Source: Thamnaconus septentrionalis
Lineage: Eukaryota; Chordata; Actinopteri; Tetraodontiformes; Monacanthidae
Reading direction: 5' to 3'
Length of the DNA stretch: 64,000 nt
NCBI GenBank assembly: GCA_009823395.1
Contig: CM020511.1
Location: forward strand, 21,597,001-21,661,000
Positions within the stretch are counted from its first letter, which is position 1, and every line of letters starts with the position of its first letter. Shown here in pieces: positions 1 through 17,171 of this stretch. The position numbers and the translations under genes are program-made. The notes under the pieces are model-generated. The model saw nothing but the letters and a program-made list of their open reading frames with translations, had not been told where the DNA came from and did not search any database.

Positions 1-5707
<5,707 letters not shown>

Positions 5708-5920
5708 ACGCCCTACTCTTCATGCTGGACCGGACTGGGACAGGGGCCATTGTGGCATTTAGGGCATCAGCTGACCTAAGCAGGAAGCTGATTGGCAGGT
5801 GACCCAGTCACACTGCAGTGAAGATCTGAGCTCAGTGTAGACCAGCGGAGCCACGACGTCGGAGGAAACCAAACACACTGAACTGTTAAACAGCGGTGAC
5901 ATGAACAGAGAAGACAGAAA

Positions 5921-5926
5921 AATAAA
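5921..5926 (+). terminator. Polyadenylation signal of myo1f
   Basis: AATAAA lies 214 bp after the myo1f stop codon. It is the first canonical signal there and about 740 bp before the next gene's start codon. Confidence 0.6.
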
Positions 5927-6261
5927 GCTTTTATTAATTTTGATGCACATGGGGAAAATCTTTGGTTGAAAGAGAAAAAAAATAAAAAATTATTTTATTC
6001 TATGATGTGATGGATTCCTTCCCACAGCCCAACCAAACCAAAAGCACTGATAGGCCAAGTCAAGAGTTCTCTCCTGCTGTTCAACACCCACCAAGAGGGG
6101 GAACTCCATTTCCCAGAAGACACTGTTGTGCTGCTACCTTCAGTTTTCTTCCGGAAATGTGGCGTTTTGTGTATGTTGTAGATCATGTGACTTGACATGT
6201 GGCTCGTGATAAATGGTCGGGAAGCTTTGGGAGTGTCTGACTGTAGGTGGGTTCAGACCTA

Positions 6262-6263
<2 letters not shown>

Positions 6264-6347
<84 letters not shown>
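6264..6347. repeat. (TG)n microsatellite, 84 bp
   Basis: A pure TG run in the short myo1f-prune1 spacer (5927-6659). Apart from the prune1 5' UTR and promoter, the spacer shows nothing else. Confidence 0.95.
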
Positions 6348-6348
<1 letters not shown>

Positions 6349-6659
6349 ACGCCGCTTGGGTTAGTTTAGAGAGGCGATGCTTCCAGTCGGTCAGTGTGTG
6401 GCGCTGTCTCCCCTCTCCTCAATGAAACGCATATTTACGAAGCTCTCCGACGCACCATGAACACATCATGACCTTTTACCCGCCGCGCCGCACTGACGAC
6501 ACAGACGGTGCGGACAGTCATGCGTTCGCTCAGCGCGTGACAGATTGACTGACTGCCCGACCGACCCGCCCGTCTTCCCGAACCAAACCAGGACCGTTCA
6601 CCGCCAGGACCGCCGGAGCCCCAGGCGCTGTTACCTCGAGGCTAACGGCTAGCGGAGCG

Positions 6660-7457
6660 ATGGAGGAGTTTCTGACGAGCTGCCGGCGAGTCCTGCAGGC
6701 ACAGGTGACATGCGCACACGCACACGCATGCACTATTTACTCGTTAGCTCCCACTAGCGATTCATTGTTATTTATAGAAAACGGCTGATGTTGACTCACT
6801 CACGATTGGCTGAATGACTTCCGGTCAATTGCATATTTCAAAGTAAACTTCCGTTTACTTTACTGCTCGACTGCGCCGCGATTCCTATTCGATACATGTT
6901 TAACAAAGAAAGCTTAAGTACCGTACTGAGTGTTGATGGATAAGCCTTTCAAAGTGCTATTTTTTTTAATTTTTCATTGTACTTTCATCCTTTTTAAACT
7001 TTGACTCTTACTGCCTCCTCCTGTATTGAAGATCATCAAGGTCCACAGTGTAAATATAAATTTGTCTCTGTGAAATCACACAAACTTGTGCGATCTTGTC
7101 GTCACTTTTGTCACCACTTCCTCTCAGTCTGGTTTTTCACTATGAAACTGTTCCCCAGGACTCTGGACCAGATTCTGCCTTCTCCGGCTTCCATGTGGTC
7201 CTGGGGAACGAGGCCTGCGACGTGGACTCCATGGTCTGCTCGCTGGCCTACGCCTACTTCTTGTCCAAGGTGAGGCTCGGCCTATCGCCTGGGACCATTT
7301 GAGAGCATGTGTTTGGATCTCTCACACAAAGTACAATTGTGATTTGCAGGTGTTTCCATTGAATGGTGTGAAGCTCATAAGCCGTAATTCTCTTAAAGTC
7401 TCACAGGACGAGATTTGACCATAATTACATTTGCTTTTGTTTGTTTACATTTGTTTG

Positions 7458-7490
<33 letters not shown>

Positions 7491-8719
7491 CTAGACGTTA
7501 CAGAGTGAGATGCTGGTTCTTCCGCTGCTCAACGTCCGCCAGTCGGAGCTGGTGCTGCGTTCGGACGTCGTCTTCCTGCTGGGACAGATCGGGTTGCCTC
7601 CGGAGCTCCTGCTCTTCCGGGACCAGCTGAACCTGCGGGCGCTACAGAGGGCGGGCCGTCTGCGGCTGACGCTTGTCGACCACAACGTCCTGCCAAGGTT
7701 AGCCACGCCCACCTCAAACAGCACACATACACACGCACACACACGCAAAAGGCAGATAGCGCTGCTCGTACCAAAAGAAGAAGAGTGGTGTGCGACAGTA
7801 TTGTCAGAGCCTGTCTCACCAGTCTAGTCTACCCCCTGTGCTGCAGTTCCGACAGCCACCTGGAGGGGGCAGTGGTGGAGGTGATTGATCACCACCTGTT
7901 GGAGAGGGAGCCCTCGCCATCCTGCCCCGTCACAGTGGACACGGTGGGCTCCTGCGCCACCTTGGTGACAGAAGTCATCCTTCAGAAAGCTCCGGAAATC
8001 CTGGACCAGCAGGTGGCGCAACTGCTCTATGGTAAACAAAGAAGGAGAAGAAAAACCACATCTCATCACTGGTGAAGGTGATTCAGAGCACGAAGTTCAT
8101 GTCTGTGTGTATGTGTGTGTAGCTGCAGTGGTGCTGGACTGTGTGAACATGGCGCCCTCTGCTGGTAAAGTGACCCCAAGAGACGCTGAGCTGGTGGCGG
8201 CCCTGGAGAGGCGTTTCCCTGCTCTGCCTGCGAGGGGCACTCTCTTCCAGCAACTCAATGATGCAAAGTTTGACGTGTCAGGTGAGTTTAGTTTGACAGC
8301 TGTCAATCAAACGCTTCATAACACGTAAATATCTTGTTTTTCCCGTTTTTTTCTATTCTATTCTATTGTATTCTATTCTATGTCACAGTCAGAACTTGCA
8401 GTCTTGCAGGGTTGAATCAAAGATTCTGGAAATTCTGCACATTTATTTTTACTGTCACTTTGACAAACACTGAGCGACAAAACCTGGCAGCTCCAGTTGA
8501 TTTATTTTGGAGTTTTGAACATGTGAAGATGAAGGTGAAGATGATGGCAACTAGATGGGATTGCTGCAGTTGTTGTCAACCTGTGGTGGAGGTCGTGCTC
8601 ACGCTGCAGTTGTGTGTGCAGGTCTGAACACAGAGCAGATGCTGCTGAAGGACATGAAGTCGGTGTCCAGCAGCCTCAGCCTGGCTGTGTCCGTTCTCTA
8701 CGTCCGCCTGGAGGTACGG

Positions 8720-8763
<44 letters not shown>

Positions 8764-8899
8764 TGCTGCGCTCTCACAAAACACGTGAAAAACACTAAAA
8801 TCTGCGACCACACAATTACACAATTGCACAGTAGTGGTCTTTTATAACGCACAAAAGCACACATCTACACAATACACAACCGAATGACAAACAAATCAG

Positions 8900-8932
<33 letters not shown>

Positions 8933-8944
8933 GCCACTCTGACT

Positions 8945-8998
<54 letters not shown>

Positions 8999-10017
8999 TC
9001 TCGCAGGACTTCCTGCAGAGGGCGCTGCTGGAGGCGGAGCTCTCCTCCTTCTGTCTGAAGTTTGGCTTCGACCTGCTGCTGATGATGACCATCTCCTTCA
9101 CTGAGAGCAAGGAGCCAATCAGGGAGCTGGCAGTGTTCAGCCACAGCGCCGCCTGCAGGGAGGAGGTAGGAAGTGCAGTGTATTATTTTGCTTCCCGCCA
9201 TGCCAGTGATGCCACTTGTCGTCCCCCCAGCTGAGCCTCCACCTGGAGCAGACGCAGAACCCCCTGGAGCTGCGTCCAATCAGCAGCAACCACCCCAACA
9301 TTTTGGCCTATCACCAAGGTAAGCTCCTCCCCTTTTTTCACCCTCCGTTCCAAGATTCTTTTTATCCTTTACATTTTTTATTTTGAAAGGGCATGAGAGT
9401 AAACAAAAAATATTTTTAACAAAACTGAACAAAGTACAAAAAAAATCAGGCATGTTACTTTAGAAAAACTTAATGTCAATGATGAATATGAAGATGAAGA
9501 TGAAGGTGGAAGAACACGCAGAAACATGTCAATAAAAAGGTAAATAAAAACCTTAAAATCTATGTCTGACATAAATAAACCAACCAGTTTAAACGTTAAT
9601 AAGGTTTATTAATATAGTTTCAAGTTCGGCTTAAGGGCCGGATTTTAAAAAATTAGCGCACCGCATGTGGCCCCCGGACCCTAGTTTGCCCAACCCTGCT
9701 CTGACCTGTAAATGGGATCAGTCTGGATTCTACAGTGTGGTTTCTCCCGGACAGGAAACAGTGTGGCGTCCCGCAAGAAGCTCCTCCCCATCGTCAAGGA
9801 CTTCCTGAAGGAGCAGGAGGGGGGCGGCTGCCTGGTGGACCGTCGCCTGGGATACTTTGGGGAGGGTTTGGAGGGGGAGGGGGAGGAGTCCCAGGTCCCA
9901 CCCACCCCCATGAACAGCCTGGTGGACGGCTGCCCGCTGGACGACGGCCTGCCCAGCATCACCGCCCAGGACCTGGAGGACAAGTTCAGCCGCCTGTCCA
10001 GCAGGGGGGGCGAGTGA
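6660..10017 (+). CDS. prune1: Prune exopolyphosphatase homolog 1
   Basis: DHH-superfamily phosphoesterase. Human PRUNE1 hydrolyses short-chain polyphosphate and cyclic nucleotides and binds NME1. Nine exons: 6660-6704, 7159-7269, 7495-7697, 7847-8031, 8123-8281, 8622-8713, 9007-9165, 9231-9318, 9755-10017. They give 1305 nt (434 aa), close to human (453 aa from memory). The start is the ATG of a 15-codon exon beginning [10 protein letters not shown]. Motif I reads NEACDVDS (residues about 31-38), motif II LVDHN, motif III VIDHH, followed by [10 protein letters not shown] (motif IV region). The C-terminal DHHA2-type half ends in a Pro-rich tail with the conserved [15 protein letters not shown]. 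Human PRUNE1, as I recall it, has DHH then DHR at motifs II and III; this protein has DHN then DHH. The gene ends 1.7 kb before bnipl, in the same orientation. Confidence 0.95.
8724..8998. repeat. Cluster of CA/TG microsatellites in prune1 intron 6
   Basis: A (CA)n tract around 8724-8759, then (TG)n tracts at about 8900-8932 and 8945-8998. The last ends 8 bp before the exon 7 acceptor, so it replaces the usual polypyrimidine tract with a TG run. Confidence 0.9.
9620..9705. repeat. Fragment of a dispersed 'tgtggcccccgga' repeat
   Basis: The text around 9665-9700 (tggcccccggaccctagtttgcccaaccc) resembles stretches near 19135, 20920, 43040, 48860 and 52845 on one strand or the other. It sits just upstream of the last prune1 exon. 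This kind of word is typical of hAT-like non-autonomous elements, but the class is inferred. Confidence 0.5.
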
Positions 10018-10155
10018 GGGAGTGAGGGAGGGAGGGAGAGAGAGAGAGAGAGAGAGAGGGAGCGGCCGTTATTGGAGGGAACCACCCAGGACCGACTAAC
10101 TGCAGCGCCCCCCGCAGGACACAGAGCAGGCGGCAGGAAGTCAGCAACCTTTCAA

Positions 10156-10161
10156 AATAAA
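10156..10161 (+). terminator. Polyadenylation signal of prune1
   Basis: AATAAA 139 bp after the prune1 stop codon. Confidence 0.55.
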
Positions 10162-10169
10162 ACTCTTGG

Positions 10170-11600
10170 TGATGTCACTCTGTACGCCGACACGTCACCA
10201 AATCATACAGTCAAGCCCAAAATGTGCGTCTGCTCCTTTGTGGCTGACTGCGGTGTAGCTCGTAAGCCCCTCCCCTTCACCCAACTGACCAGTCAAAGTG
10301 ATTTTTTTCCCCCCACAAAGGCAGATTCTGTCTTTTCGGTTGATTTTTCCCACGCATGATGTCCATTTACAGCATCATATTAGTTTGGATTAGATATTGA
10401 ATGATGGGGCGGAGCATCATGATTGACAGCCGAGGTCATTTTGTCCGTCTGGAATATTTTGGCTTCATTTTTTATTTTTTTGCGGGGGAGGAGACAACGC
10501 CGGACGGAAAAATACGACAATCAAGAGACACAAACTGACGAGTCCTTCAATAAAGTTCAGAAAGAAAAAAAACCCGTGCGGCTGGATTTGTTCACGTCGC
10601 GTCGGATCATTTTGTCATCAGCTGTTGTGACATTGAACGCTGGACTTTTGTTGTGAAACAGACAGGAAGTGGTGCGCAACAGGAAACCAGGCCAGAGGAG
10701 GCGCTGTTTTCTGGAGCTCCAACTCAGACAGCAGCTTTTAAACAGTAGAATATATGGAAAGTTATTATCATTTAAGTATATGAATAACATAAAATGACAT
10801 GTTTGAAATTTAACTGGTGCTTTCAACTGTTTCAATTTAAATTTAGTGTCAAATGAAGAATAAATTATTAAATAGATTTTTTCCCCTTAATTTATTAGCA
10901 CCATTTACTCAAATTGACCCAAGTAACATCGCTGCCTAAAGGTTTGAACTGGTACTACAACTTTTGTCATATGTCTCGGATGTGTGAAGTGAATAAATGA
11001 ATAAATAAAAAATGGCAAAATCACGTGATGCAGTCATTTTTTCATACATGGTTTGATTGACAAATTCTAATTTTCTCCCTTTAGAATGTTAATTCATATT
11101 TTCTGCTGCTCACATTTTATATCCACGTATTATACAAACACTGTTTACCTGATTATTTTGAAAGACAGTGACATTCTGTGAGCTCAGAACATGATTGAAG
11201 AAAAATATAAATGTTAAATTAAAACTTCAGTTTGAATATGAATGTTAAACTTGTATAAGAATTACAAATGAAAAATATTAAAATAATAAAAAAAATTACC
11301 GTGGAATCTTTTTAATCTTTCCAGAACTTGTGAATTGAATTATCATCACTGTCTGATGTCTGATTGGCTGGTTGAATAAAAGGGGGTGGGGCACCCAGCC
11401 GCTTCCTCCTGCCTTTCACTGCACCAGCGGCTGATTGGTGGATACAGCTGGCCAGCCGCTGCGAAGCTGACCTTCCACCTGCATGTGAGAAGGAAGGTGA
11501 GCGTCAGCCAATCAGAGAGCTGCTCTCCTCTGAAATGCAGCCAAACCTGTTGGGGTGAGAGAGAGAGAGAGTCACACTGAGTTAGAGAGAGAGAGAGACA
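10170..11600. other. Intergenic DNA without a recognisable gene
   Basis: The prune1-bnipl spacer is AT-rich between about 10740 and 11340. It has short ORFs only and no recognisable protein or RNA. (GA)n and (CT)n tracts lie at about 11560-11635, just upstream of the presumed first bnipl exon. Confidence 0.6.
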
Positions 11601-11691
11601 CTCTCCCTGTCTCTCTCCTCTCTCTCTCTCTCTCGACGTCCGGCTGCTCACACATGCTGCTCAGGACCCTCCGTGACATCACTGTGACATC

Positions 11692-14600
11692 ATGAGCACC
11701 CCTGCTGGTCACCTGGAGGACAGGTAGGACACACAGACACACACACTCATACACAAACACACAAACACATACACACACACTCCTCAGCTCCCACAGCGTG
11801 TGTGTGATTTTCTGAGCGAGATTGCGGCAGCTTCCCGTTCCAGCAGCAGAAACAGGAAGTAGCACCGGACCTGCTGGGGGTTTCTAGTCGGCTGGAGGTT
11901 GTTCTCCATGGTGGTCAGCAGGGCGGCGCTGTGCTGCTGCAGGAAGTGACATCATCTTTAGGTTTAGTTGTCCTCCCTCCTGGAGTTACATGGGAAGCTG
12001 CTGCGTGTTGCCATGGCGAAGGAGGATTTGACCATCAGACCATCAGACTGCTGGTTTTCCCTTAAGAACCTTCCAGGAGGTTCCTCCTGAGTCCTCCAGT
12101 ATCTCCTGTGAGGTCCGAGGGTCTGGAGGGTTCTACTTTTTGATGTCTAGCAGCTCTTAGTGTTCCTCCGTTTGTCATGAGGACCATGAAGAAGTCCTCT
12201 GGCACCAAGATCACAAAGAAGCAGCACTAGCAACCAGAACCCGGAACCTCCAGAGTCCATCTGCAGCTTCCGGACCTCAGGAAGTGTTGAAGAAGCCAGC
12301 ACCATTCCAACCTTCACTCAAACTGTCCTGGACCAGAGCGTAGAAGTGAGGAGAAAACCTTCTGATGTCCAGGAAGTCCAAACACTACAACTTCTGGAGG
12401 GAATTCATCACCTTGTAGGACCTCCTCAGGTCCTCCTGGAACCTCCCCAGGTTCTCCAGGAGCTCCTGGGCAGGCGGACTGGACTGAAGAACCCCGCTGA
12501 GGGTCCGTGGAGGGCGGCGCCCACCGGTGACCTGAGCCCACAGCTACAGTTACCTGGCTGGCAGGTATCAGGTGCAGTAACAACAAACAGGAACAAAGGA
12601 AGGAGCCCTTCCCTCACTCACCTGCTAGCTGACGATGCGGCTCGTCGGGCAGGTCGGTTCAGTCACACACGTCTTCCAGTGCAGGTGAGAAGACACGTTC
12701 ACCTGCCAACAGGTGAGTCAGCGCAACAAGACAAAGCCTCAGCGTCACTGGGATCTGGTTCTAGGGCGGGGGAGGGGCTTCCTCGCTGTTGCTTCCTCAC
12801 CCAATCAGCACTGAGATATGGTCTGTGAAGGTTCTCAGTCTTCCAGCTCATCTTCATGTGGAAGGATGAAGTTGGGGCAACTTATGATTGTTCTTGATTT
12901 ATTTAAATGTTATTTCATTCATTGAGTTCAAATAAAACAATTAGACACAATAACAACAATAAAACATTCCTGAAACAACTGCTGGATGAAAAGGAGCAGA
13001 AAGAAGAATCATCTTATATTATTTGCTTCTTTACCCAAAGAAATACATTTCCAAAGCTTGAAAAATCCACAACAACACAATAACAATAAATATCATATTC
13101 ATAATAATAACAAATAATGATGATAACGTTTTAGGTAGTTGGTGCATTGAAGTTTCTTTTCAAATGTACACTGTGAAGTGAATGTTTTTAAATGACAAAT
13201 AAAAGTCTAAGTCTAAGTCTAAGTATTGAACCACCAGGAGGTATAGGTGGCGCTAAAGCAGAAGTGGGCCAACTTCTTGACTGGCAGGACACAGTGGGTT
13301 GTAAAATGTGTGTCTGTGCCTGCAGTTCTCTGGCCAGGCCCTCAGGGGGCGCCACCATCCAAGACATGGAGCTGAGGGAGGAGTGGCAGGACGACGGCTT
13401 CCCCAGGTGACGCTGCTTCCACCCACCTTCACCTGGTCAGTGATGTCACTTCCGGTCAGCTGACTGGCTGCTTGTCTCACCTCAGGCCGCTCCCAGAGGA
13501 TTGTGGGAACCAGGAGGAGGCGGAGCAGAGCCCAGCAGGGGGCGAGCAGCAGCGACCAGGTGAGGTGTGGGGTCAAAGGTCAAGTACATATGTGTAGGAA
13601 GTGAAGCCACGGCGGCCATCTTTGATGTTCTCATCACTCTTGGTTATGTGGTGCCTCTCCTCCCTACCCCCCCTCAGCCCCGCCCAGCAGCCTTGCACTG
13701 TCGGGGACGGTGGTCGGGGGCGGAGCCAAGAAGCGGCTGGTGGCGCCGTCGCTCAGCCTGACGCTGAGCCGCCGGGACTCCCAGGACCCGAGCAGCGAGG
13801 GCTTGGCGCCGCTGTCCGAACACACGCCCTCCCTGGACATCAACCTGGAGGCCCTGGAGACCCCGTCTGGCAGCGAGTCTGGGACCCTGCCCGAATTGGA
13901 GTGGGAGGGTGAGAGTGACCTTTGACCTCTCCAAGCATTCGATGACCTCTGACCTCTCTCTCTCTCTCTCTGTGATGGATAATCTTCCCCGCATGGCAGC
14001 AAATGGGGGCGTGGCCTGAGTGGCGGCCCCGGCCTTTAACCTCTCCTCTGTTTTGATGACCTCTGACCTCTCCCTCTCTCTCTCTGTGTGACAGATGACC
14101 TCCCTCGTATGGCGGCGAGGGGGGGCGTGGCCGGGGCGGCGGCCCGGAGGCCCAGCTCGGAGCAGTCAGAAGGCCTGATGGAGCTGGACCAGGTGGACAG
14201 TAGGGGGCGCCGCTGGAGGAGGTTCTGCATCTCAGGCCACGAGTACCACGTTAACATGAGCGTGCTGGAACCGTACCTGCAGGTCCTGTCGCACGGAGGT
14301 CAGAGGTCACCACCGGCCCGGTTGGGTCGCAGGGGGGCGAGATTCGACTCTGATGTTTTCTGGCCCCTCGGCTGAAATGTTGACCGCCGCCCTGCTGGTG
14401 TTGGCAGGTTACTACGGCGACGAGATGAACGCCATCATCCTGTTCACCTCCTGCTACCTGCCGGAGAACACGGTGGAGGACTACGACTACGTCATGGACC
14501 ACCTGTTCAGGTGGGCAGGGCTGCAGGCAGGCCTGTGATTGGCTGAAAACATTTTGTACCACATCTTCTTTACTGTTGTTTCTTACAAAATTGTTTCATT

Positions 14601-15336
14601 CTTTGAGCTTCTTGATATTTGAACTGAAGATCTAAAAATCTACATTTCTAAATAAATCAATATAAAGGTATCTGATCATCATCATGTTCATCATCGTCAC
14701 CTGAAGGTACATCGTGGGGACCCTGGACCTGATGGTGTCGGAGAACTACCTGCTGGTCTACCTGTGCGCCATGGCTCCCAGGAATAAACTCCCAGCCATC
14801 AGGTGGCTCCACCAGTGCTACACCTTGATTGACAGGAGGTGCGTTTGTTTTGCTCATGGTGGGAGGAGTAGCCAGTCGGTCGGTGTCCTCACGATGCAGT
14901 CCTGACTCAAACAAGTGATGCTGTCATGATGTCCAGGCTGAAGAAGGACCTGAAGGGCCTCCTGGTGGTCCATCCTGCCTGGTACGTCAGGGCTCTCATC
15001 ACCGTGGTCAAGCCCTTCATCAGGTAGCTCCGCCCACCTGTCCACTCCACCACTGGTGAACACCAGGTGCTAGCTCCAGTTAGCATCATGCTAGCTGACT
15101 CAGAACTCGGCGTGTCTCCCTGTGGTCCTCAGCGAGAAGTTCAGCAAGAAGATCCAGTTCGTCCACAGCCTGGCGGAGCTGTCGCAGTTCATCCCCACCG
15201 AGCGGCTGCAGATCCCCGACGCCATCCGCCAGTAAGAACCGGGTTATGCCGGTTCCTCCCAGATCCTGCCGGGTCCTGCTGTCCTCACCCTCACTCTGCT
15301 GCCCCCTGCAGGTTCGATGACGGTCTGAGGAGATGA
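11692..15336 (+). CDS. bnipl: BCL2/adenovirus E1B 19 kDa-interacting protein 2-like (BCH-domain protein)
   Basis: Scaffold of the BNIP2 family; its CRAL-TRIO-like BCH domain binds Rho-GTPase regulators and other BCH proteins in the cytoplasm. Ten exons: 11692-11723, 13326-13406, 13486-13559, 13678-13908, 14095-14298, 14408-14510, 14707-14838, 14937-15023, 15133-15231, 15312-15336. They total 1068 nt (355 aa; human BNIPL is about 357). The N-terminal half holds the family's MELREEWQDDGFPR box and a Ser-rich APSLSLTLSRRDSQD stretch. The BCH domain (about 195-350) starts at MSVLEPYLQVLSHGGYYGDE and contains YVMDHLFRYIVGTLDLM and SENYLLVYL. These fit BNIPL better than BNIP2 or PRUNE2 as I recall them. 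The first coding exon is short (11 codons) and less certain. Exon 5 has a decayed tandem copy just upstream. Confidence 0.9.
13100..13225 (+). mobile_element. Retrotransposon-like 3' tail in bnipl intron 1
   Basis: An AT-rich stretch ends in aaataaaag followed by three copies of tctaag(t), the short tandem-repeat 3' terminus seen on many fish non-LTR retrotransposons. The body upstream (12890-13140) is too degraded to classify. A second repeat fragment (13255-13312) adjoins it. Confidence 0.45.
13941..14056 (+). pseudogene. Decayed tandem copy of the start of bnipl exon 5
   Basis: This stretch matches 14057-14170 over the polypyrimidine tract (gatgacctctgacctctc) and the first part of exon 5. 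Where the real exon has gacagATGACCTCCCTCGTATGGC, the copy has gatggataatcttccccgcatggc. The acceptor AG is lost, so the copy should not be spliced in. Confidence 0.7.
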
Positions 15337-15860
15337 CCACAATGACGACGATGACGACGTCCAGAAGGTCGAGGAGGATCATCTCTCAGGACCAGCTCAG
15401 CCCCTTGACCTTTGACCTCCCCATTTGTATATTGAATGAAAGTTTATTTATGTTGTGGAGAAGGTGTGTTCAACATGTGAAGCTTCCACTGCTGGGCCTG
15501 TGGGGAACCTGGTGCTGGTTCTTTTTTGTCTTCATCACCATCTTCTTCTTGGTTCTTCTCCTGGTTCTCCACAGGCCTCCTCAAGTCCTTTTCACTTCTC
15601 TTCCTCCATTCAACACAACAAGCATCTCAAAAATTTACAGTTCTGAAATCATTCTTGTAAAATCTGGTAGTTTCTTTTTCTTTGGGGGGTCACAGTGAAC
15701 ATGTTGCACTAATATTATTCACCTGTTTATTTAAAATGTATTTTTTAAACGCAGCACTGCTCTTTTTTTTTTTTCTTTAACGGCGGAGGAAGTGAAGGAC
15801 GTTGAAGAAACTCTACTGAGAACTCGGGGAGTTTGTTATATCAAAGCTGTATGATGTTTG

Positions 15861-15866
15861 ATTAAA
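15861..15866 (+). terminator. Polyadenylation signal of bnipl
   Basis: ATTAAA, a common variant signal, 525 bp after the bnipl stop codon. No better signal lies nearer. Confidence 0.4.
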
Positions 15867-15869
15867 GCT

Positions 15870-16920
15870 TTTCCACTCTGAGTAACTTGACAACATGTTT
15901 CTCTACATTCATCTTAACTTAGCTAGCTAAAGGTCCTGAAACAACTCCAGAACAAACTCACCACCTTTTGCAGATCTTCAGCGAAGTTCCATCATCAATC
16001 TGAAGATATTTCACTGTATATTCAAAGTAGACAACATCATGCTTGGACTGATTTATGTGCGTTTGTAGCTCATTTTTTGTTATTTCGTGGGTTATTATAT
16101 GGGCTCTTCTGAACGTCAGCAGAAACAATTCCAGGTTCGATCCAGCAGAGGGCAGCACCTCCCTGCTGTCCCTCCTTATGTCTTGACACTTTCACAGCAG
16201 CTTTAAAATTCTCCCCGTTTTCCTTGTTTTTACTTCATAAGATATAAATATTAAACATGTACTCAGACGCTTTAATTTAAAGGAAGAAAATTGAATTGGA
16301 ACAAATAATAGTAAAAAAAAAAAATCAAAAAAAAAATCAATCACTCAATAAGTAGCAGCAGATTGTAGTTCACTTTGCTCTGTTAGCATGATGAACATTT
16401 CCTCTTCAAACCAGTGGAGACCCAGTCCAAGGTCTCAGTGAAGACCAGGACCTGCTTCCAGCGTCTGGACTTCTCCTCCACAACCTGAGATGTTCAGGTG
16501 CTGCTGCAGGTGTCGCTGTGTCTCAGGTGGTCCCTTTAATCTCGATGCTAAACTGGACATCAGGACTCACTGCCGCTGCTTTAATCACTGTTTGTTACTT
16601 TCATCTTTCCTGTTGGCAACAATACCTGATTCCACACTGTGTTTCCACTGGCACGGAAAGAGACACACTCTCCAGGTTGTGTGTCTGTTTCCATTCTCAC
16701 TCTGGGTGACCTGCTTTTCCACTTCCTTCATTACTTGGTTTATGCTTTTAACGTCATTTAATTGCTTTTAAACGGTCTTGGGTACATGTTTCAGTGCTCT
16801 TAGTTTATTTCTTCATCATGTCAATGTCATGTGTGTTTGTGCGTCCTTGCTAATCACTGTGTGATGAAATGAATGGCTGGCCGGTGCGATACAAATAAAC
16901 TTTGCCATGTTGCTTCTGCT
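15870..16920. other. bnipl-txnip spacer, no gene seen
   Basis: AT-rich DNA with poly(A)-like runs near 16310-16345. The stretch at about 16800-16915, ending in acaaataaactttgcc, could be an old retroelement tail. No credible ORF or RNA gene was found. Confidence 0.5.
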
Positions 16921-16937
16921 GACCCCCCCAGGCCCGG

Positions 16938-16954
16938 CACGCGCTGTCCACGCG
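16938..16954 (+). promoter_or_regulatory. Carbohydrate response element (ChoRE) of txnip
   Basis: CACGCG-N5-CACGCG is exactly the two-half-site, five-base-spacer layout bound by ChREBP/Mlx and MondoA/Mlx. Human TXNIP carries CACGAG-N5-CACGAG in the same promoter position (from memory). It lies 133 bp upstream of the TATA box and 17 bp before a CCAAT box. Confidence 0.75.
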
Positions 16955-16970
16955 TCCGTTCGAGGCTCTG

Positions 16971-16975
16971 ATTGG
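16971..16975 (-). promoter_or_regulatory. Inverted CCAAT box (NF-Y site) in the txnip promoter
   Basis: ATTGG in the context ctctgATTGGctc, next to the ChoRE. NF-Y cooperates with Mondo factors at mammalian TXNIP, so the pairing supports function. Confidence 0.55.
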
Positions 16976-17070
16976 CTCCCGTGGCCGCAGCTGTCCGTGG
17001 CGACTAATCAGAGCGCTCAGTGACGCCGCCTGTCGGCATCTCCACACCGCAGGCTCGTGCGGCCCGCCGG

Positions 17071-17077
17071 TATAAAA
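17071..17077 (+). promoter_or_regulatory. TATA box of txnip
   Basis: TATAAAA in a GC-rich setting, 101 bp upstream of the txnip start codon. This would place transcription start near 17100. Confidence 0.8.
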
Positions 17078-17171
17078 CCGTCCGGACGGTGCGAACCGGG
17101 GAAGCCTGTCAGGGTTCCGATCCCGGTTCTTCACACTGACCCCTCCCCCCCCCTGCACCGCCAGCAGCACC

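Noticed and set aside
16128..16160. tRNA B-box-like ggttcgatcc
   Set aside because: No pairing T-arm stem, A-box or anticodon arm could be found around it.
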